From NCBI RefSeq assembly GCF_900142935.1, contig NZ_FSRS01000001.1, positions 1,188,001 to 1,252,000 on the forward strand: DNA of 64,000 nucleotides. Reading direction: 5' to 3'. The position numbers were made by a program, and so were the translations under genes. Every line of letters begins with the position of its first letter. Within the stretch, counting starts at the first letter, position 1. Below the pieces are notes generated by a model. The model saw nothing but the letters and a program-made list of their open reading frames with translations. It had not been told where the DNA came from and did not search any database. This stretch comes from Rhodovulum sp. ES.010 (GTDB lineage: Bacteria; Pseudomonadota; Alphaproteobacteria; Rhodobacterales; Rhodobacteraceae). This document shows, in pieces, positions 9,500 to 23,335 of this stretch.

Positions 9500-10302
9500 G
9501 CCAGAACGGCCAGCAAGACCGCCGTCTCGCTCAGTTGCTGGACCGCACCCAGCGCGTCGCCGGTGTGCCCTGCAAGGCGCCGCACAAGCATCGTCCCCAT
9601 CCAGGCGGTCACCGCCGCCGTGGCGATCGCCGCGCTCACCGCGGCCCCGGCCCCCGCCGTCGCCGCGACCGCCAGGAGGGCGAGCACCACGGTCCCGGCG
9701 GCGATGAGCGCCGGCCCGCGCCCGGCGCCGGGCGACGCGAAGCCCGCCTTGCCCTCTTCGCGCGCGTAGGGCAGCCGCAGCATCAGGATGAGCGAGGCGA
9801 CCCGGCTGAGCCCGTGCGCGGCCACAAGCGCCCACGCGCCGACGGCCACGCCCATATGCGCAAGCGCGGCAACCTTGAGGGCCATCACCAGACCCAGCGC
9901 CAATGTCCCGTAGCTGCCGATCCGGCTGTCGCGCATGATCTCGAGCGCGCGCTCGCGGGTGTCGGCACCGCCCAGGCCGTCGGCGAGATCGGCCAGCCCG
10001 TCCTCGTGCAGCGCACCGGTCAGCCGCACGCCAAGCGCCACCGCCAGCAGCGCGGCCACCACCGGCGGAAAGACCGCGGAGCCAAGCGCCAGCACCGCCC
10101 CCAGAACCGCGCCGAGCGCCAGGCCCACCAGCGGGAAGTAGCGCACCGCGCGGGACATCCGCTCGGGGGTGAAGATGTCCGCCGCGGGCACCGGCACGCG
10201 CGTCAGGAACTGCACCGCGAGAAGGGCCAGCCGCGTTTCCTCGGCCAACCCTGCGACGAGGCCGTGTCGCGGCCGCCGGTCGGATCGATCGCTTGCGTCC
10301 AT
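9490..10302 (-). CDS. cobS: Adenosylcobinamide-GDP ribazoletransferase (cobalamin-5'-phosphate synthase)
   Basis: Integral membrane enzyme joining adenosylcobinamide-GDP with alpha-ribazole (phosphate) to give cobalamin (phosphate), the last assembly step of the nucleotide loop. 270 residues with multiple hydrophobic helices. The hallmark acidic motif GALHEDGLADLADGLGG lies near residues 95-111 and is followed by RALEIMRDSRIGSYGTLAL, both highly characteristic of CobS. ATG at 10300-10302. It lies 78 bp downstream of the unknown 124-residue gene and overlaps cobC by 10 bp, so the three probably form a transcript controlled by the cobalamin riboswitch upstream. No cobT or cobU is in the window. 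Confidence 0.95.
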   Translation of the reverse strand: MDASDRSDRRPRHGLVAGLAEETRLALLAVQFLTRVPVPAADIFTPERMSRAVRYFPLVGLALGAVLGAVLALGSAVFPPVVAALLAVALGVRLTGALHEDGLADLADGLGGADTRERALEIMRDSRIGSYGTLALGLVMALKVAALAHMGVAVGAWALVAAHGLSRVASLILMLRLPYAREEGKAGFASPGAGRGPALIAAGTVVLALLAVAATAGAGAAVSAAIATAAVTAWMGTMLVRRLAGHTGDALGAVQQLSETAVLLAVLAWV

Positions 10303-10380
10303 GATGTCTCCGCTTTTGACTCGGCGCTGATACGCCGGCGGCGCAGGTCCATCAAGACCGCGCGCATCGCGGCGGCGCGG

Positions 10381-10755
10381 CTAGAACGACATCCGGCGGG
10401 CGCGGGCGCCTCCCCTGCGGCGCGGGCGCGGCAGGGACAGATCGAGCGCCACCGACGGCCTTGCCTCGGCCTCTGCCAGCAACGCGCGGAAGGCCGCAAC
10501 CGACGGCCCCGACTCGCCCAACGCCGCCGTCCGCGCCGCCGCCGCGCGCACGGCGGCGGGGAAATCGCAGTGCCCCGGAAGGCTCGCAAGCCATTGCAGA
10601 AACGCCAGCCGCGCGCGTTCACGCGCTCGCTCGCCGCCCGGTGCGGGCATCTGCAATTGCAAGAGAACCAGTTCCAGCATCATCGGTGCGCCGGGGCCGC
10701 CCGGCGCCAGGGGTTCGGCTTCGTTCTGGGCCCGAGGCCCTTTGGAGTCGTCCAT
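10381..10755 (-). CDS. Unknown 124-residue protein, first gene behind a cobalamin riboswitch
   Basis: 124 residues from ATG 10755, which has a near-perfect AGGAGGT ribosome site; the longer frame to 10800 would start inside the riboswitch-proximal leader. The N-terminus is polar and probably disordered (MDDSKGPRAQNEAEPL). The middle is helical: MMLELVLLQLQMP, LAFLQWLASLPGHCDFPAAV, then an alanine-rich stretch. The C-terminus is very basic (PRPRRRGGARARRMSF). No transmembrane segment, metal motif or named family is recognised. It is the first reading frame after the cobalamin riboswitch and precedes cobS by 78 bp, so a role in cobalamin synthesis, salvage or its control is likely but undefined. 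Confidence 0.7.
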   Translation of the reverse strand: MDDSKGPRAQNEAEPLAPGGPGAPMMLELVLLQLQMPAPGGERARERARLAFLQWLASLPGHCDFPAAVRAAAARTAALGESGPSVAAFRALLAEAEARPSVALDLSLPRPRRRGGARARRMSF

Positions 10756-10803
10756 GGCTGACCTCCTGTCCGGGACACCCCGCCCGGGTCGGTTACACAA
10801 ACG

Positions 10804-10960
10804 ATGGCAGGTCTCCTGACTTGCGGGTCATCGCTCGCCCGATCCTTCCCGGACCGATCAGGTCCAGTGGCCGTTCCGGGGTCGCTCACCGCCTACAGTT
10901 GCGGGGACAGTCGCGGACTTGCCCTTTTCCAAGCGCACCGCATTCCCTTTTCATCCGCGG
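10804..10960 (-). promoter_or_regulatory. Cobalamin riboswitch
   Basis: Read on the minus strand, the conserved cobalamin-aptamer blocks occur in order: GGGAATGCGGTG, then GACTGTCCCCGCAACTGTA, then GGCCACTGGAC, CCGGGAAGGATCG, GCGATGACCCGCAAG and finally the B12 box TCAGGAGACCTGCC at about 10806-10820. It precedes the 124-residue gene and cobS by some 50 bp and should switch them off when adenosylcobalamin is abundant. The orientation is away from metH. The expression platform probably lies in the 10756-10804 leader, which contains the ribosome site. The 5' boundary is approximate. Confidence 0.93.
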
Positions 10961-11123
10961 CACAGCGCTGTCCCGCGAAAACCATCATCAAATGGCTAGC
11001 CGCCGGGTCGGCGATCTGTCAATCCGGCGCAGCCGCCGACCGGCGCGAATTTGAGCGCGCCTCATAAACATCGTGACAAAGATGAATTGGACTTCACGTT
11101 GCGCAAGCGGTATCCGCATCTCC

Positions 11124-14876
<3,753 letters not shown>

Positions 14877-14941
14877 CGGTCAGCCGGACCGGTAGGGCCG
14901 GAAGGGCGAATCCGCCGCCTGCACGCCGAGGGGTGCGCCAC

Positions 14942-15640
14942 TCAGCGCAGCCGTGCAGCCGCCAGGATTCGACCCGGCCCCGCGCGCTGGATGATCGCGA
15001 CGATGGGCTCCTCGTCCTTGGTCTTGAGCGTCATGACCAAGGGCTTTGCGCCATCCCAGCGCGCCACCGCGTTCCACACCTCCACGATATTGGAGTAGTG
15101 CAGCGTCTTGCCCGCGTTCTCGCCGTGCTTGATCTCGACCTCCTCGGAAGGCTCGTAGCGCACGATCTGCAGCACCACGTCCTCCTCGAAGGTCTGCTCC
15201 GAGCGCGCCCGCACCGTCACCGTGTCGCCGTCGCGCTCCAGCGTCAGCGTCACCGGGCTCGACAGCCCGCGATGGGCCTCGATCAACTGGGCAAGGTCCA
15301 TCGGCCGGTAGCCGACCACGTGGTCCTGCCCGCCGACGACCATCTGCGGCGTGTAGATCGACCGCGAGCCGGCGGCGCGCGCATAGGCTTTCTGCCGGCG
15401 GGTATGGGCGGGGTCGGCGAAGATATCCTTCCAGCCGATGTAATCCCAGTAATCCACATGGAGCGCGAGCGGGATGACATCCTCGCGCTTCGACAGCTCG
15501 GCGATGAGCGCATCGGCCGGCGGACAGGACGAGCACCCCTGCGAGGTGAAGAGCTCCACCACGACCGGGCTGCCATCGGCCCGCGCGTCGCCCGCAAGGG
15601 CCAGCCAGGCCGCGATCAGCGCCGTGATGAATGCTCGCAT
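14942..15640 (-). CDS. DUF1223 secreted thioredoxin-like protein
   Basis: 232 residues with an N-terminal signal sequence (FITALIAAWLALAGDARA, cleavage near residue 21). The mature start reads VVVELFTSQGCSSCPPADAL, the DUF1223 signature, with a C36-x-x-C39 pair in a thioredoxin-like position, followed by LALHVDYWDYIGWKDIFADP and YTPQMVVGGQ. The family is periplasmic or secreted with no settled activity; a thiol-redox role is inferred from the fold and the CxxC. It is convergent with metH (65 bp between stops) and divergent from acnA, so transcribed alone. Confidence 0.88.
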   Translation of the reverse strand: MRAFITALIAAWLALAGDARADGSPVVVELFTSQGCSSCPPADALIAELSKREDVIPLALHVDYWDYIGWKDIFADPAHTRRQKAYARAAGSRSIYTPQMVVGGQDHVVGYRPMDLAQLIEAHRGLSSPVTLTLERDGDTVTVRARSEQTFEEDVVLQIVRYEPSEEVEIKHGENAGKTLHYSNIVEVWNAVARWDGAKPLVMTLKTKDEEPIVAIIQRAGPGRILAAARLR

Positions 15641-15864
15641 CTTCTGACCCCCGTGTTTCCCGTGTCCCGCACGTTCCTACAGAAGCCCCTGGTGACCTGC
15701 CAATCAAGGATTCGGGAGGCGGACGTGCGCATTGGCCGCCCGGCGCCGCCCCCTCATGTGCACCGTGGTATACAATTTTCGTTGCAGCCCCTTGAACGCA
15801 TGCGGGGCTTCAGGCAAGAGCTTGGGCGAGACACGCGCTTCACCCGAATGGAGACCGACCTTTC

Positions 15865-18615
<2,751 letters not shown>

Positions 18616-18637
18616 CCCTCGCCTGGCCCCACACCGA

Positions 18638-18670
18638 CGCCCCGGTCGCCGCGACCGGGGCGTTCCGTTT
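18638..18670 (+). terminator. Rho-independent terminator after acnA
   Basis: Perfect 10-bp stem CGCCCCGGTC / GACCGGGGCG with a 5-base loop, followed by TTCCGTTT, starting 23 bp after the aconitase stop codon. Position and T-rich tail fit termination of acnA on the plus strand. Confidence 0.8.
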
Positions 18671-18745
18671 CCTGCAACGGTGTGTTTCTGCCCAAAAGCC
18701 CAGGCGGGCCTGTTGCCTCGGGCGCACGCGCGCTAGCTTGCGGAC

Positions 18746-18844
18746 ATGACGCAGAAGTTTTTCAGAAAAAGCATCCTTTCGATGCCGCTCTTCGAGGCAC
18801 TCGCCTTCGTCACGCTCATCCTTCTCCTGCGGGGAGCGGGCTGA
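18746..18844 (+). CDS. Possible 32-residue membrane peptide
   Basis: ATG 18746 opens a 32-codon frame ending in TGA 18844. The peptide begins MTQKFFRKSIL with a basic, phenylalanine-rich start, then has one hydrophobic stretch LAFVTLILLL flanked by charged residues, the usual look of a single-pass small membrane protein. It sits alone between the acnA terminator and the convergent ccmG gene. There is no obvious ribosome site, and the AT-rich first codons differ from the neighbours, so the call is tentative. The remainder of the 18616-18950 gap shows nothing else. Confidence 0.3.
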   Translation: MTQKFFRKSILSMPLFEALAFVTLILLLRGAG

Positions 18845-18950
18845 TCACGGCCCGCGCCGATGCGCGGACGGTGTCGCGCAGGCGACCCGAAATCCCGACG
18901 CCTCCGCCTGCACCGGAACATGCGATCTTCACCCGTTCAGGACGGCGTGC

Positions 18951-19499
18951 TCAGTCCGCCGCCGCCTTCTCCATCGCCGGGCGCAGGGTCGTTTCCACTA
19001 CTTGCTCGGTGAGCGGTCCGGGATGGCGCAGGACGACGCGCCCCTCCCCGTCCACGACGAAGGTTTCCGGCACCCCGTAGACCCCCCACTCGATGGCCGC
19101 GCGGCCTTCGCGATCGGCGGCGATGGCGGCATAGGGGTTGCCGAGGTCGTCGAGAAACCGCAGCGCGTTCCGCGGCTTGTCCTTGTAGTTAACGCCGTAG
19201 ATCGTAACGCCGTCTTCGGCGAGCGTCTCGAGAACCGGATGCTCGTCCCGGCACGGGCCGCACCAGCTCGCCCAGAAGTTCACCAGCGTCACGCCGCCCG
19301 CGCGCAGCGCCGCATCGCCGAATACCGAGCCCTCCAGCGGTTCCAACTCCAGCGCCGGCGCAGGCTTTCCGATGAGCGTGGAGGGCAGCCTGTCGCGGTC
19401 GGAAGACCCCTGCATGCCGAAGAAGAACAATGCCGCCAGGCCGATGAAGATCAGCGGCGGCAGGAGCATCAGCGGCGAGACACCCTTTTTCTCAGACAT
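18951..19499 (-). CDS. ccmG: Cytochrome c biogenesis thioredoxin-like protein CcmG/DsbE
   Basis: Membrane-anchored periplasmic thiol reductant that keeps the apocytochrome c CxxCH cysteines (via CcmH) reduced for haem attachment. 182 residues: N-terminal anchor about 9-29, then a thioredoxin domain with the active site WC80-GP-C83 and the acidic CcmG insert around [11 protein letters not shown]; the cis-proline loop is [10 protein letters not shown]. It overlaps ccmD by 8 bp and is the last gene of a ccmA-B-C-D-G run, the order called helABCDX in Rhodobacter capsulatus. ccmE, ccmF and ccmH are not in the window. Confidence 0.96.
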   Translation of the reverse strand: MSEKKGVSPLMLLPPLIFIGLAALFFFGMQGSSDRDRLPSTLIGKPAPALELEPLEGSVFGDAALRAGGVTLVNFWASWCGPCRDEHPVLETLAEDGVTIYGVNYKDKPRNALRFLDDLGNPYAAIAADREGRAAIEWGVYGVPETFVVDGEGRVVLRHPGPLTEQVVETTLRPAMEKAAAD

Positions 19500-19650
19500 C
19501 CTTGTGCCTCCTTGCCTCGGCCTCGTCCAACTGCCGGCGGACCCGGCTCCCGCGCCACAACGACAGCGCCACCAGCCCGAGGATCAGCGCGATGGTCGCG
19601 CCATACGAGGCCAGAACCGCGAAGGCGTGCTTGCCGAGGTCGGGCATCAT
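19492..19650 (-). CDS. ccmD: Haem exporter small subunit CcmD
   Basis: 52-residue single-pass protein starting [19 protein letters not shown], with a hydrophobic helix about residues 15-32 and a basic, charged tail ([19 protein letters not shown]). This is the CcmD pattern; it helps release holo-CcmE from the CcmABC complex. The start overlaps the ccmC stop and its end overlaps the ccmG start, so it is translationally coupled to both. Identification rests on pattern and position because the family is too short for strong sequence motifs. Confidence 0.9.
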   Translation of the reverse strand: MMPDLGKHAFAVLASYGATIALILGLVALSLWRGSRVRRQLDEAEARRHKDV

Positions 19651-20375
19651 GCCATCCGCTCCCGCGCGATCAGCGCCCGGATCCGGCGCGCCCGAATCTC
19701 GGTCCGGGTGCGGAACAGCACCAGCGCCAGGAACAGAAGGATGAAGCCCGCAATCGCGATGAGCAGCGGGATGTAATACACGTTCGCTACGTTGGTCTCG
19801 CGGTCGAGCGAGAGCGAGGCGCCCTGGTGGAGCCCCTGGTTCCAGAAATTGACAGCATAGCGCGACAGCACGGCGAAGACCGAGCCCACGATGCAAAGCA
19901 CCGATGTCAGGTCGGCGGCCGCGTCGGGGTTCTCGATCGCCTCCCAGAGCGCGATGTAGCCCAGGTAGAACAGGAACAGGATCAGGAACGAGGTCAGCCG
20001 CGGGTCCCAGACCCAATAGGTGCCCCAAGTCGGTTCACCCCAGATCGCGCCGGTGACGAGCGCGATCAGCGTCATTGTCACGCCCACCGGCGCCGCGGCG
20101 CGCGCGGCCAGCGCCGAGACGTGGTGGCGCCGGACCAGCCAGATCAGCGAAGCCACCAGCATCATCACCCACGCGTTGATGGCCATCATCGCCGAAGGCA
20201 CATGGACGTAGAGGATCTTGACCGAGGCTTCGAAATTCGCGGCGTTGGGCGTCAGGAAGAAGCCCCAGCCCAGCCCGACCACAAGGCAGACCGCCGTCAG
20301 CGCCCAGAGCGCAGGCAGCACCATGTCGGTGGTGCGGATGAATTTCTGCGGATTGGCGTATTCCCAGAGCGACAT
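19647..20375 (-). CDS. ccmC: Haem exporter protein CcmC
   Basis: Six-helix inner-membrane protein of the HemeHandling family that loads haem onto CcmE. 242 residues. The tryptophan-rich haem-binding loop reads WGEPTWGTYWVWDPRLTS, and two conserved histidines flank it: one in KILYVHVPSAMM and one in NQGLHQGASL. Start ATG 20375 (MSLWEYANPQKF). It lies 54 bp after ccmB, the only real gap in the cluster, and overlaps ccmD by 4 bp. Confidence 0.96.
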   Translation of the reverse strand: MSLWEYANPQKFIRTTDMVLPALWALTAVCLVVGLGWGFFLTPNAANFEASVKILYVHVPSAMMAINAWVMMLVASLIWLVRRHHVSALAARAAAPVGVTMTLIALVTGAIWGEPTWGTYWVWDPRLTSFLILFLFYLGYIALWEAIENPDAAADLTSVLCIVGSVFAVLSRYAVNFWNQGLHQGASLSLDRETNVANVYYIPLLIAIAGFILLFLALVLFRTRTEIRARRIRALIARERMA

Positions 20376-20429
20376 GAGCGTTTCCTAGTCGGCTTTTTGC
20401 CCGGCCTCAACTGAATAGCATGTGAGCGC

Positions 20430-21086
20430 CTAGCGCAGATTGATGCGGATCGCCGCGGCCGCGGCGAAGGGCAGCAGAGCCAGCGTCGCCAGCGTGATGC
20501 CCCCGAGCATCAGCAGCGGCGTGGCATTCGCAAGCCCCGCCGCCCCGCGCGAAACCGCCTCTGCCCCGAAGATCAGAGTGGGCACGTAGAGCGGCAGGAC
20601 GAGCAGCGAGAGCAGCAGCCCCCCGCGCTTGAGCCCCACGGTCAGCGCCGCCCCGAACGCGCCGATCACCGACAGCGCCGGGGTGCCCAGCGCCAGCGAC
20701 AGGGTCAGCCAGCCATAGGCCGCGCCCGGAAGGCTGAGGAGAAGCCCCAGCGCCGGCGCGGCAAGCGTCAGCGGCAGGCCCGTGGTCATCCAATGCGCGG
20801 CCGCCTTCATCGCGACGGCGCCTTCCAGCGGGATCGGCGCGGTGGCCAGCAGGTCGAGCGAGCCGTCCTCGAAATCGAGTGCGAAGATGCGGTCCAGGGA
20901 GAGCAGACAGGACAGCAGCGCGCCGACCCAGAGGATGCCGGGCGCGATCGCCGACAGGGTCTCGGCCTCTGGGCCGACGCCGAAGGGGACCAGCACGACG
21001 ACGATCAGGAAGAAGGCCAGCCCCAGCCCGAAGCCGCCGCCGGCCCGGATCGCCAGCGTCAGGTCGCGGGCCAGCAGCGCGATCAT
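20430..21086 (-). CDS. ccmB: Haem exporter permease CcmB
   Basis: Membrane subunit paired with the CcmA ATPase in the cytochrome c maturation complex. 218 residues, six hydrophobic helices. Family motifs: an N-terminal [15 protein letters not shown], the cytoplasmic loop [17 protein letters not shown] and [18 protein letters not shown]. Its ATG overlaps the ccmA stop by ATGA. Length and motif order match CcmB. Confidence 0.96.
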   Translation of the reverse strand: MIALLARDLTLAIRAGGGFGLGLAFFLIVVVLVPFGVGPEAETLSAIAPGILWVGALLSCLLSLDRIFALDFEDGSLDLLATAPIPLEGAVAMKAAAHWMTTGLPLTLAAPALGLLLSLPGAAYGWLTLSLALGTPALSVIGAFGAALTVGLKRGGLLLSLLVLPLYVPTLIFGAEAVSRGAAGLANATPLLMLGGITLATLALLPFAAAAAIRINLR

Positions 21087-21697
21087 GCGAATGCCTCGTC
21101 GAAACCGGCCATCTCGCGCGGGCGCGCCTTGAAGGGCGTCAGATCAAGGGTGCTTGCCGCGATGCCGAGATCGATATGGGTGGCGATGAGTGCCGTGCCG
21201 CCGCCGGCCAGGTGGCCCGCGACGGCCTGCCCGAAAAGCGCCACCGAGGCGATGTCGAGCGAAACGGTGGGCTCGTCGAGCACCCAGATCGGCCGGCCGG
21301 TGACCAGCAGGCGGGCCAGCCCGAGGCGGCGTTTCTGCCCGGCCGAAAGATTCTGCGCCTGGCGGTGGGCGAGATCGGTCAGGTTGAACGCCTCGAGCGC
21401 GGGCGCGATCGCGCTCTGGCCGAAGACGCGCGCCCAGAAGCGGAGGTTCTCGGCGACCGTCAGCGTAGCCTTCAGCCCGTCCGCATGGGCGGCGTAGGCC
21501 ATCGCCTCGGGCGGCACGGAGACCGCGCCCTGCAACGGCGGCTGCAGGCCGGCAAGCGTGCGCAGGAGCGTGGTCTTCCCTATGCCGTTGGGGCCGCGCA
21601 ACAACAGCGCTTCGCCGGCGCCGAGGGCGAACTCCACCCCCTCGAGGACCGGCACGCCACCGCGGGCGCAGGCGAGGTCTTTCACCACGAGTTCCAT
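21083..21697 (-). CDS. ccmA: Cytochrome c biogenesis ATP-binding protein CcmA
   Basis: ABC ATPase that drives release of haem-loaded CcmE. 204 residues from ATG 21697 ([14 protein letters not shown]), preceded by GGGA; an in-frame start at 21715 is possible but less typical. Walker [10 protein letters not shown], signature [15 protein letters not shown], Walker [14 protein letters not shown] and the H-loop ATHIDLG are intact. It is the first gene of the ccmABCD-G run. The leader upstream contains a cluster of hairpin-forming repeats (see the repeat entry). Confidence 0.96.
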   Translation of the reverse strand: MELVVKDLACARGGVPVLEGVEFALGAGEALLLRGPNGIGKTTLLRTLAGLQPPLQGAVSVPPEAMAYAAHADGLKATLTVAENLRFWARVFGQSAIAPALEAFNLTDLAHRQAQNLSAGQKRRLGLARLLVTGRPIWVLDEPTVSLDIASVALFGQAVAGHLAGGGTALIATHIDLGIAASTLDLTPFKARPREMAGFDEAFA

Positions 21698-21765
21698 GGC
21701 CGTCCCATAGCCCAAAGGGGCCGCAGCGGAAAGCGCGAAAGGGGGCGCTCCCGCCGCCGGGCCAG

Positions 21766-21870
21766 CGCGGAGCCTGGGCTCCGCGGGACCGGCGTTGGGC
21801 GTGGGGGCGCTGCCCCCGCCGCGCGTCCCGGGCGGCGCCCCCGGAGTATTGCGTCCAAGAATAAGACCCC
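21766..21870. repeat. Hairpin-rich intergenic element
   Basis: A compact block between the Mth938-like gene and ccmA. It has a perfect 9-bp inverted repeat CGCGGAGCC-TG-GGCTCCGCG (21766-21785), then GGGGGC-GCT-GCCCCC (21803-21817), then GCGCCCCCGGAGTATTGCG and an A-rich end (CCAAGAATAAG). From general knowledge, similar GC-hairpin plus GGAGTATT tails recur between genes in Rhodobacteraceae; that it is a repeated element here is inference from one copy. Confidence 0.45.
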
Positions 21871-21896
21871 CGTGCGCACCGGGCCCTGGCGCGCGC

Positions 21897-22268
21897 TCAG
21901 CGCGGCGGCACCCCGGTGACGGGCAGCAACGCGGCGGCGACGCGGCGGCCTTCGGAGAGCAGCACGTTATAGCCCCGGGCGGCCGACGGGCTCGACATGA
22001 TCTCGACGCCGAGGCCGGCCTCTTCGAGCCGGGCCTGCAACCCGCCCGGAAGCGGCGTCAGCGTGTCGCCGGTGCCCACCAGCAAAACGTCGATCCGCCC
22101 GACGAGCGCCAGCAGCGGGGTGTCGTCCGCCGGGCCCGCCCATGCCAGCGCCCGGCCCTCGGCCACCAGCACGGCGCCCTCGTGAAGGGTGCCGCCCAAG
22201 CGGAAATAGCCCGGCCCATAGCTGTCCACGGGCACTCCGTCAGCGATGGGCACTTCCGTCAGTCGCAT
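21897..22268 (-). CDS. Mth938-like domain protein (DUF498 / NDUFAF3-like)
   Basis: 123 residues forming the small Mth938 fold. Characteristic parts: an N-terminal glycine/tyrosine strand ([11 protein letters not shown] variant: [17 protein letters not shown]), the central [14 protein letters not shown] and the C-terminal [22 protein letters not shown]. The family includes the mitochondrial complex I assembly factor NDUFAF3; in bacteria its role is uncertain. In alphaproteobacteria it is commonly next to secF, as here (85 bp downstream of the secF stop), and may be co-transcribed with yajC-secD-secF. Confidence 0.88.
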   Translation of the reverse strand: MRLTEVPIADGVPVDSYGPGYFRLGGTLHEGAVLVAEGRALAWAGPADDTPLLALVGRIDVLLVGTGDTLTPLPGGLQARLEEAGLGVEIMSSPSAARGYNVLLSEGRRVAAALLPVTGVPPR

Positions 22269-22353
22269 GGCGTCAGGCTAGCGGTCGGCGGGCACGGCTG
22301 CAACCGCCAGCGGCAAGGCTCCACACCGTCCGCGCGACCGGGACACGGCCCTC

Positions 22354-23325
22354 TCAGGCGTCGACCTTGGCGAACTGCGTGCCGGCACCGCCATCCTGGT
22401 CCTTGGACCAGTCGCGTTTCACGCCGAGCATCAGGAGGATGTTGGAAGCCACGAAGACCGAGGAATAGGTGCCGACCACCACGCCCCAGATCATGGCGAA
22501 GACGAAGCCGCGGATGACGTCGCCACCGAGGACGAAGAGCGCGATGAGCGCCAGCAGCGTGGTGAAGGAGGTCATGACGGTGCGCGACAACGTCTCGTTG
22601 ATCGAGACGTTGAGAAGCTCTTTCAGCTCCATCTTCTTGTATTTTCGCAAGTTCTCGCGCACCCGGTCGAACACGACTACGGTGTCGTTAAGCGAATAGC
22701 CGACGATGGTCAGCAACGCGGCGATGATCGCGAGGTCGAACCTGATCTGCAACAGCGCGAAGACGCCGATCGTCAGCGTCACGTCATGGACAAGCGCCGC
22801 CACCGCGCCGAGCGAGAACTGCCATTCGAAGCGCAGCCAGATATAGACGAGCACCGCCCCGATCGCGAGGGCGACCGCCAAGATCGCCGTCTGCACCAGC
22901 TCGCCCGACACCTTCGGCCCGACGCTTTCCACCGAGGGAAACGTGATGTCGGGGTCGACGCCCTGCAGCGCTGCCTCGACCGCGTTGATCGTCTCGGGCG
23001 TGATGCTCTCCTCGCCTTCCTGGGCCTGGATACGCACCTGAGCGACGTTCCTGTCGGGGCCGAAGCCCGGGTCGAACACCTCGGAAATCGCCACGTCGCC
23101 GAGGTCGAGTTGCGCGAGCGCGTCGCGATAGGCGCCGACGTCGACCGGCTGCGCGCTCTCTGTGCGGATCGTGGTCCCGCCGCGGAAGTCGATGCCGTAG
23201 TTCAGGCCCATCAGGAAGAAAAGCAGCACCGAGGCCGCCATCGCCACCATCGAGGCACCGAAGGTGACCCTGGAGAACCGGAAGAAGTTCCAGCTGGTCT
23301 CGGTCGGGACGAGTTTCAGGCGCAT
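22354..23325 (-). CDS. secF: Protein translocase subunit SecF
   Basis: RND-like membrane subunit that, with SecD and YajC, uses the proton-motive force to complete protein export through SecYEG. 323 residues: TM1 followed by the GLNYGIDFRGGT motif, a periplasmic domain to about residue 140, then five helices with the conserved IVGYSLNDTVVVFDRVREN and SINETLSRTVMTS. It follows secD by 10 bp in the standard order. Confidence 0.97.
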   Translation of the reverse strand: MRLKLVPTETSWNFFRFSRVTFGASMVAMAASVLLFFLMGLNYGIDFRGGTTIRTESAQPVDVGAYRDALAQLDLGDVAISEVFDPGFGPDRNVAQVRIQAQEGEESITPETINAVEAALQGVDPDITFPSVESVGPKVSGELVQTAILAVALAIGAVLVYIWLRFEWQFSLGAVAALVHDVTLTIGVFALLQIRFDLAIIAALLTIVGYSLNDTVVVFDRVRENLRKYKKMELKELLNVSINETLSRTVMTSFTTLLALIALFVLGGDVIRGFVFAMIWGVVVGTYSSVFVASNILLMLGVKRDWSKDQDGGAGTQFAKVDA

Positions 23326-23335
23326 TTGGTATCTT

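Noticed and set aside
9500..9835. N-terminal extension of cobC to 298 residues
   Set aside because: The extra part is the out-of-frame shadow of cobS; RHT motif position fixes the start at 9499.
10960..11123. SAM, SAH or plus-strand cobalamin riboswitch ahead of metH
   Set aside because: The only aptamer blocks found read on the minus strand; no SAM-II or SAH-type core was recognised before metH.
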